A stretch of DNA of 10,251 nucleotides. Origin: an uncultured Clostridia bacterium (GTDB lineage Bacteria > Bacillota > Clostridia > Christensenellales > UBA1242). The notes under the pieces are model-generated. The model ran no database searches. It was not told the DNA's origin and saw only the letters and a list, made by a program, of their open reading frames with translations. A program made the position numbers and the translations under genes. Each line of letters begins with the position of its first letter. Position 1 is the stretch's first letter. The DNA is taken from positions 1 through 10,251 of the forward strand of contig CANQZB010000025.1 in the NCBI GenBank assembly GCA_947628195.1. The letters run 5' to 3'. This document shows positions 6,404 to 10,251 of this stretch, in pieces.

Positions 6404-7422
6404 GTAAAATTTGGTCCACTTTAGTGGACTATTTTTTAATTTTAAGCGCAATAATAGGTGTTGGCTTTGCGTCTGGCAAAGAAATTTATGTTTTCTTTTT
6501 TGATTTTGGCGGGGCTTCCATTTTGGGGTTAATAGCCTTTGCTTTGCTTTATTTATATCTATTTTTTATAATAGATTACATTAAAAAAAAGATAACCTTA
6601 AACAGTTATGATGAATTTAACGCCATGCTTTTTGGCAAATTGTGCAAAATAACCAATGTGGTTATGTTAATTAATTTTACAATTACCAGCGCAGGGATGT
6701 TGGCAGGGGCAGACTATTTATTTAAAACTTTCTTTAACATTGGTTATAAAATTCCTTCCCTTGTTTTAAGCGTTTTTGTTTGTATGTTACTAATTGGCGG
6801 AATTAATAAAATAAAACTGGTTTCTAACTGTATTATTCCAATTATGATAACCGTTATTGTAATTAACTCTTTTGTTAACATAACGCCTAGCAATGTAAAT
6901 TTAAACATCACTCTGCAAAATGGAGGCATGGCAATTTATTATGGCTTGCTTTTTGGCGTTAACAATTTTGTCGCGGCTCTGCCTATTATTTTTGAAACCA
7001 AGCTTAAATCCAAGGGGCGAATATTTGTTGTGTTAAGTATTTGCCTAATAATATTGCTAAACATTTTAGTTTTTGCTTCTAACAGTTTTTCAACCGATAT
7101 GCCAATGTTTGAAGTAAGCAAAAATGTTTCAATATTGTTTTACTATATTTATTTTGCAACCTTAATTTTTGCGTTGTTTTCCACGCTTATGATATGCAGT
7201 TACAATATGCAGGAAATAGTTTTTAAAGGGAAGAAATCTTTATTCACTGCTCTTGTAATTGTTTTAATTAACATGATTTTATCTCAAGTGGGATATTCTT
7301 TTATTGTGAAATATTTGTATGTTGTTTCGGGAATTATAAGCGCCGTTTATATTGTGTCAATGATAGTGTTAATTGCTGTTAAATTAATAAAGTTAAAAAG
7401 CAAAGAAGCAGAAAGCAATTAA
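6391..7422 (+). CDS. YkvI-like integral membrane transporter, APC/LeuT-fold superfamily (COG3949)
   Basis: Uncharacterised inner-membrane protein of the YkvI family, distantly related to amino-acid transporters of the APC superfamily; the substrate is unknown. Length 343 residues, close to the family's usual size. About ten hydrophobic segments are visible near residues 10-30, 40-63, 88-110, 119-139, 143-162, 178-200, 210-230, 246-270, 281-303 and 307-332. The first contains the family's hallmark unwound-helix motif, GVGFASGKEI followed by FFFDFGG. A basic tail ends the protein. ATG 6391 gives the usual short N-terminus (MKGGSKIW) before helix 1 but lacks a Shine-Dalgarno sequence; no better in-frame start is present. 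It lies 31 bases after the zinc-ribbon gene with no terminator in the gap, but a terminator-like hairpin occurs within codons 8-13. Its stop overlaps the convergent transglycosylase stop. Confidence 0.87.
   Translation: MKGGSKIWSTLVDYFLILSAIIGVGFASGKEIYVFFFDFGGASILGLIAFALLYLYLFFIIDYIKKKITLNSYDEFNAMLFGKLCKITNVVMLINFTITSAGMLAGADYLFKTFFNIGYKIPSLVLSVFVCMLLIGGINKIKLVSNCIIPIMITVIVINSFVNITPSNVNLNITLQNGGMAIYYGLLFGVNNFVAALPIIFETKLKSKGRIFVVLSICLIILLNILVFASNSFSTDMPMFEVSKNVSILFYYIYFATLIFALFSTLMICSYNMQEIVFKGKKSLFTALVIVLINMILSQVGYSFIVKYLYVVSGIISAVYIVSMIVLIAVKLIKLKSKEAESN
6412..6437 (+). terminator. Terminator-like hairpin inside the first codons of the YkvI-like gene
   Basis: GTCCAC (6414-6419) pairs perfectly with GTGGAC (6424-6429) around a TTTA loop, extended by a G-T and a T-A pair, and is followed by six T residues (6432-6437). 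Position and form suit an intrinsic terminator for the dnaG-sigA transcript or an attenuator, but it lies within coding sequence and the stem is short, so it could be chance. Confidence 0.4.
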
Positions 7423-7433
7423 AACACTTTGCT
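7395..7433 (-). terminator. Weak terminator-like inverted repeat downstream of the transglycosylase gene
   Basis: On the minus strand AGCAAAG (7433-7427) can pair with CTTTGCT (7405-7399) and is followed by more T residues (to 7395). The loop is long, 21 bases, so the structure is weak. It overlaps the convergent stop codons and is the only terminator candidate I see at this junction. Confidence 0.25.
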
Positions 7434-7961
7434 GTAAAATTTTAAGTTGTTTTTAACCTTTGCAACATAATTTGAAGTTTCTAAATACGGAATCGAATTA
7501 AGCGTTTTTCCATTGGCGGAATAATTATCGCTTTTCAGCCAACTTATAACACGTGTTTCACCGGCGTTGTAAGAGGCCAACACTGTTGTTAAATCGTTAA
7601 ATTTGTTCATTAAATAATTTAAATACATACAGCCATATTTTATATTTGTTTGCACGGTTAATAAGTCCGCTTCTGTAATTTGCTCATCTAATTTGTAATA
7701 AGATATTAAATAATTTGCCGTATCAAGTTTTATTTGCATTAAACCCAGTGCTTTTTTAGGCGAAACAGCCTTCAAATTATATCCGCTTTCAACATTTATA
7801 ACACTGGCAATTAATGGTGGTGGCAATTTAAATTTAATAGCACTTTCAATAATAATATTTTCATATTTAACAGGGTGGGTTATGCTTAAAAATGTTTTAT
7901 AACCCGCCAATGTAATAGTAAAGATGAATGCTGTTATTAATAAAATTGCCCACTTTTTCAT
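7419..7961 (-). CDS. Membrane-anchored lytic transglycosylase (SLT domain)
   Basis: Cleaves the MurNAc-GlcNAc bond of peptidoglycan with formation of 1,6-anhydroMurNAc; acts outside the membrane. With ATG 7961 the protein has 180 residues: a Lys-Lys start and one hydrophobic segment (about 4-22) serving as signal anchor, then a compact SLT/goose-lysozyme-like domain. Catalytic Glu58 lies in VESGYNLKAVSPKKALGLMQI (57-77), followed by TNIKYGCMYLNYL (105-117) and ASYNAGE (129-135), in the usual order. An upstream in-frame TTG at 8033 would place 24 residues before the anchor and overlap dinB, so it is less likely. No Shine-Dalgarno sequence precedes the ATG; instead TATAAT ends seven bases before it. 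The gene starts 28 bases after dinB on the same strand, so it may be transcribed with it. Its stop shares TTAA with the convergent gene. It could serve in general cell-wall turnover; a damage-linked role is inference. Confidence 0.9.
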   Translation of the reverse strand: MKKWAILLITAFIFTITLAGYKTFLSITHPVKYENIIIESAIKFKLPPPLIASVINVESGYNLKAVSPKKALGLMQIKLDTANYLISYYKLDEQITEADLLTVQTNIKYGCMYLNYLMNKFNDLTTVLASYNAGETRVISWLKSDNYSANGKTLNSIPYLETSNYVAKVKNNLKFYSKVF

Positions 7962-7967
7962 ATTTTT

Positions 7968-7973
7968 ATTATA
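7968..7973 (-). promoter_or_regulatory. Consensus -10 element next to the transglycosylase start codon
   Basis: TATAAT on the minus strand is separated by six bases (AAAAAT) from the ATG at 7961. If used, transcription would start at or beside the ATG and give a leaderless mRNA. The -35 region at 17-base spacing (TTATTA) is poor, and AT-rich sequence makes chance matches common. Confidence 0.35.
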
Positions 7974-7989
7974 CGCAAAAGATGCAGTT

Positions 7990-9168
7990 TTAATAAGTGT
8001 AATCTTTGGCAAGGCTAATAACGTTTTCACCAAATTTATCTTTTAACTTGTCAATCGTTGAACACAACTTTTCGTGTTTGGTGTTTAAAAATATATTAAT
8101 TTGTTCTTTGTCTTGCTTTGTTATTAAATTTGTTGTGGAAATTCTTAAAGCACGCACAGGTGCAAATTTATTTCCTGCCAACAAGTGAAAAAGTTTATAG
8201 GATAAATCAAAAATTTCCTGCTCACTGCTAAAATAATAATTTAAACTGGTTTGGCAAGATTGATAAGTGAAGTCCGCATATTTTATAGATAAATGCACCG
8301 TTTTTGCCGAGAAGCCATGCGCACGCAGTCTTTTGGAAACCTTTATGGATAAATCATGCAAAAAATCTTTAATTTCATCGGTGGTCGTCATATCATGCAC
8401 AGCAGTCGCGCCATTTCCAACACTTTTTGTGTCTTCATCGCGTGGCACAATAAGTTTGTCATCGTCAATTCCGCTAACCGCATTGTGTAAAGCCACGCCA
8501 ACAACTCCAAAGTGATGTTTTAGTAGGGCGGGGTCCAATAAATATAAATCATAAAGCGTGTTAACATTCATCATGTGCAGTTTTTGCGCCGTGTGCCTGC
8601 CAACCATAATCATATCTTCAATTTTAAGTTTTTTAATTGTGTCTATATAATTTTTTTCATTAATTTCTGTTAATCCAAGCGGTTTTTTCATGTCGCTTCC
8701 CAGTTTGGCTAGCGTTTTTCCCCATGAAATGCCAACCGATACAGAAAGCCCCAACTCTTTTAAAACATCATCTTGAATGCGCTTGCCAAGTTCTTTCGGT
8801 GTGGCATTAAACAATTTTAAACTGTCAGTTACATCAAGCCAACATTCGTCAATGCCAAACGGCTCAATTAGGTCGGTATAACGATAGTATATTTCGTGCG
8901 CTTTTTCACTTATTTCTTGATATTTTTCATATTTTGGCGCAACAGTAATTAGGCTGGGGCATTTTTGCCTAGCCTCCCAAATTGCTTCCCCAGTTTTAAC
9001 CCCAAACACCTTTGCTAAGTAATTTTTTGCTAAAATTATGCCCGTTCGCTTGTTTGGGTCGCCCGCCACGGCAATAGCATAGTTTTTAAGGCTAGGATTT
9101 AATAAACATTCAACAGAAGCATAAAAATTATTCATATCTATATGAAAAATTACCCGTTTTTTCTCCAT
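7990..9168 (-). CDS. dinB: DNA polymerase IV (DinB, Y-family translesion polymerase)
   Basis: Error-prone polymerase that copies past DNA lesions. The ATG at 9168 has AAGGAG six bases upstream and gives 392 residues. An upstream start in the same frame at 9222 would lie inside the promoter and is rejected. Motifs in order: HIDMNNFYASVE (9-20) with catalytic Asp11 and the likely steric-gate Tyr16; IDECWLDVT (106-114) with catalytic Asp107 and Glu108; VSVGISWGKTLAKLGSDMKKP (143-163) of the palm/thumb; and a little-finger domain from about 245 to 350. QINIF (356-360) resembles the beta-clamp-binding pentapeptide, and a helical tail with KFGENVI follows it. The combination MNNFYA plus IDECWLD is common in Firmicute DinB proteins. 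Expression is expected to be under LexA control, given the boxes upstream. The transglycosylase gene follows after 28 bases. Confidence 0.96.
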   Translation of the reverse strand: MEKKRVIFHIDMNNFYASVECLLNPSLKNYAIAVAGDPNKRTGIILAKNYLAKVFGVKTGEAIWEARQKCPSLITVAPKYEKYQEISEKAHEIYYRYTDLIEPFGIDECWLDVTDSLKLFNATPKELGKRIQDDVLKELGLSVSVGISWGKTLAKLGSDMKKPLGLTEINEKNYIDTIKKLKIEDMIMVGRHTAQKLHMMNVNTLYDLYLLDPALLKHHFGVVGVALHNAVSGIDDDKLIVPRDEDTKSVGNGATAVHDMTTTDEIKDFLHDLSIKVSKRLRAHGFSAKTVHLSIKYADFTYQSCQTSLNYYFSSEQEIFDLSYKLFHLLAGNKFAPVRALRISTTNLITKQDKEQINIFLNTKHEKLCSTIDKLKDKFGENVISLAKDYTY

Positions 9169-9190
9169 TTCGCACTCCTTTAACGGCAAT

Positions 9191-9219
9191 ATTATAGCAC
9201 AAATGTTCGACACTGTCAA
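9191..9219 (-). promoter_or_regulatory. dinB: Near-ideal extended -10 promoter of dinB
   Basis: Reading the minus strand, TTGACA (9219-9214) and TATAAT (9196-9191) are separated by exactly 17 bases, and TGC directly precedes the -10, making it an extended -10. Both hexamers match consensus fully. Transcription should start near 9184, leaving about 16 bases before the ATG, including the AAGGAG site. Such a strong promoter fits a gene that is normally repressed. Confidence 0.9.
9196..9209 (-). promoter_or_regulatory. Second, degenerate LexA box within the dinB promoter spacer
   Basis: On the minus strand CGAACATTTGTGCT fills most of the spacer between -35 and -10. The first half-site is perfect (CGAAC) and the second is degraded (GTGCT instead of GTTCG). 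Its first 11 bases equal those of the perfect box upstream. Binding here would block polymerase directly. Confidence 0.5.
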
Positions 9220-9226
9220 CAATTAT

Positions 9227-9240
9227 CGAACATTTGTTCG
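9227..9240. promoter_or_regulatory. LexA (DinR) operator, perfect Gram-positive SOS box
   Basis: CGAACATTTGTTCG matches the Bacillus-type consensus CGAAC-N4-GTTCG with both half-sites complete. It lies just upstream of the dinB -35 element. Its centre is 31 bases from that of the second box, about three helical turns, which would put two LexA dimers on the same face of the DNA. Confidence 0.88.
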
Positions 9241-9275
9241 AGAAACTTACAAAGAAGGTTGAGCCTTAAATTCTA

Positions 9276-9304
9276 TTGCTTTTTTAACTAAAACATGCTA
9301 AAAT
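9276..9304 (+). promoter_or_regulatory. engB: Promoter of engB
   Basis: TTGCTT (9276-9281), a 17-base spacer and TAAAAT (9299-9304) preceded by TGC as an extended -10. It points away from dinB. The LexA box ends 35 bases upstream of this -35, so SOS repression of engB is not expected. Confidence 0.65.
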
Positions 9305-9337
9305 AAAATATAAAGAAAGGTAGTTTAAGGAAATTTT

Positions 9338-9922
9338 ATGAGATTTATTAATGCAAAATTTATTAAAAGTGCCAGCAAAAAGGCGGAGTTTATTGTGGAC
9401 GAACTGCCACAAGTTGCCATTGTTGGGCGCAGTAATGTGGGCAAATCTAGCCTAATTAACATGCTAACTAACATAAAAAATTTGGCAAAAACCAGTTCAA
9501 CCCCGGGCAGAACAAGGCTTGTAAATTATTTTAACATCAACAATCAGTTTTATTTGGTGGATTTGCCAGGCTACGGCTTTAACAAGGCAGGCAAAAGCAC
9601 GGCAAGCGCTTGGGATAGCATTATGAACGACTATTTTTTAGATAATGAAAAACTAAAACTCGTTTTGCTTTTGCTAGATTGTCGCCACGAGCCAAGCGAA
9701 CTAGATAAGCAGATGGCAGATTATTTAATGACAAATGAAATTCCTTTTGTGATAGTGCTAACAAAAACGGACAAAATCAGCCGAAGTGAACTTAACTTAA
9801 ACAAAGCAAAAATTGCGCGTCTTTTGCGCTTTAATATAGATTTAATTGTGCCATCCAGCGCCTTAAAAAAGCAGGGTGGTGAAAATCTTGGCACAATAAT
9901 AGAAGAATATTTAAACAGATAG
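9338..9922 (+). CDS. engB: Ribosome-biogenesis GTP-binding protein EngB/YsxC
   Basis: Essential TrmE-Era-EngA-EngB-Septin-like GTPase that helps assemble the large ribosomal subunit in the cytoplasm. Length 194 residues, standard for the family. The single G domain shows G1 GRSNVGKSSLIN (about 30-41), the switch I stretch TSSTPGRTRLVNYF with the G2 Thr, G3 DLPGYGF (about 74-80), G4 TKTD (about 142-145) and G5 SSA (about 172-174). The NVGKSS P-loop and PGRTR element are typical of EngB rather than Era or Der. The start has TAAGGA (9326-9331) six bases upstream. The gene has its own promoter and is closed by a terminator, so it appears monocistronic; in many Firmicutes it instead follows lon or clpX, neither of which is present here. 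Confidence 0.96.
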   Translation: MRFINAKFIKSASKKAEFIVDELPQVAIVGRSNVGKSSLINMLTNIKNLAKTSSTPGRTRLVNYFNINNQFYLVDLPGYGFNKAGKSTASAWDSIMNDYFLDNEKLKLVLLLLDCRHEPSELDKQMADYLMTNEIPFVIVLTKTDKISRSELNLNKAKIARLLRFNIDLIVPSSALKKQGGENLGTIIEEYLNR

Positions 9923-9928
9923 ATACAA

Positions 9929-9959
9929 ATAAAAAAGGGAAGTAGTTTCCCTTTTTTAT
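9929..9959. terminator. Bidirectional intrinsic terminator between engB and the convergent partial gene
   Basis: ATAAAAAAGGGAA (9929-9941) pairs with TTCCCTTTTTTAT (9947-9959) around a short loop. The arm ends in a T-run on either strand, so it can stop transcription from both sides. The stop codon of the minus-strand gene (9956-9958) lies within the stem. Confidence 0.9.
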
Positions 9960-10251
9960 CGAGTGTTAGTTGATTGTGGGCTAACTGCTGTTGGGTATAG
10001 TGGCAAGTCAAACACGCCTGGGCAAACGCCTTCGTTTTGATAAGGTGTGCAAGGTGGAATAGGGCAATAACCATAACTAGGCACAAGCACATCAACCACA
10101 GCAACCACCTTTAAAATTGTTGTAACGCACGCATTAATGGTAAATCCGTTAGTGGTTGGGTTAAAGGTGCCAACCCCAACAACTGCACTGCCAAAGGCAA
10201 CCACTTCAATAGGTGTTAATGATGGTTGAGGCACATAAAGAATTACATCTT
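9956..10251 (-). CDS. Unknown protein, C-terminal 97 residues, Cys/Pro motif near the end (5' end outside window)
   Basis: I do not recognise this protein. The minus-strand frame is open to the right edge, so the GTG at 10234 is probably an internal valine rather than a start, and the gene continues beyond the window. The visible part is rich in Val, Thr, Pro and Gly, with alternating hydrophobic residues suggestive of beta-strands (for example ACVTTILKVVAVVDVLVP). A distinctive tail follows, GYCPIPPCTPYQNEGVC and then DLPLYPT. Four cysteines are visible (NAC, GYC, PPC, GVC). Base composition looks clearly richer in G+C than that of the neighbouring genes, by eye. The ending after LPLYP is polar (SPQSTNTR). 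The style recalls small surface- or spore-associated proteins of Clostridia, but this is only an impression. Transcription stops at the shared terminator that overlaps its stop codon. Confidence 0.65.
   Translation of the reverse strand, partial: DVILYVPQPSLTPIEVVAFGSAVVGVGTFNPTTNGFTINACVTTILKVVAVVDVLVPSYGYCPIPPCTPYQNEGVCPGVFDLPLYPTAVSPQSTNTR

Noticed and set aside
7962..8033. TTG start extending the transglycosylase by 24 residues
   Set aside because: It would overlap the dinB end, has no ribosome binding site, and places extra sequence before a well-formed signal anchor.
9169..9222. Upstream start extending dinB by 18 residues
   Set aside because: The extension would be encoded by the promoter and the spacer LexA box, and AAGGAG fits the ATG at 9168.
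9721..10104. 127-codon minus-strand open frame spanning the engB end
   Set aside because: It crosses the bidirectional terminator and runs antisense to engB; another frame better explains 9956-10251.

Overview
This is an AT-rich chromosomal window with the core-gene content of a low-GC Gram-positive bacterium, most likely an uncultured member of the Clostridia. The evidence is a pyruvate phosphate dikinase / dnaG / sigA (rpoD) / C4 zinc-ribbon neighbourhood, strong AGGAG-type ribosome binding sites, consensus TTGACA/TATAAT promoters, and a Gram-positive LexA box (CGAAC-N4-GTTCG) in front of dinB. No mobile element, CRISPR array, tRNA or rRNA was seen. No stretch over 300 bases lacks a gene.

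Left part (1-2201): the 3' end of ppdK runs into a strong intrinsic terminator. Two separately promoted genes of unknown function follow (475-1266 and 1327-2175). Their central regions resemble each other, so they look like diverged tandem paralogues. A second intrinsic terminator closes this part.

Central operon (2280-6359, perhaps to 7422): dnaG primase, a 171-residue protein that resembles sigma-70 regions 1.2-2 and then stops, the housekeeping sigma factor, and a coiled-coil C4 zinc-ribbon protein. Spacing is extremely tight: a GTGA overlap, a TAATG overlap and an 8-base gap. These genes join replication priming to transcription initiation, as in the macromolecular-synthesis operon. The short sigma-like gene wedged between dnaG and rpoD is the most unusual thing here. 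A YkvI-like ten-helix transporter follows after 31 bases. Its start codon has no Shine-Dalgarno sequence, lies in a hairpin, and is followed by a terminator-like hairpin inside the first codons.

Right part: on the minus strand, dinB (DNA polymerase IV) is driven by a near-ideal promoter with one perfect and one degenerate LexA box. It is followed after 28 bases by a small membrane-anchored lytic transglycosylase, whose stop codon overlaps that of the YkvI-like gene in a shared TTAA. On the plus strand, engB/ysxC (ribosome-assembly GTPase) diverges from dinB and ends at a bidirectional terminator. The same terminator closes a minus-strand gene cut by the right edge, of which only a cysteine- and proline-containing C-terminus is visible.
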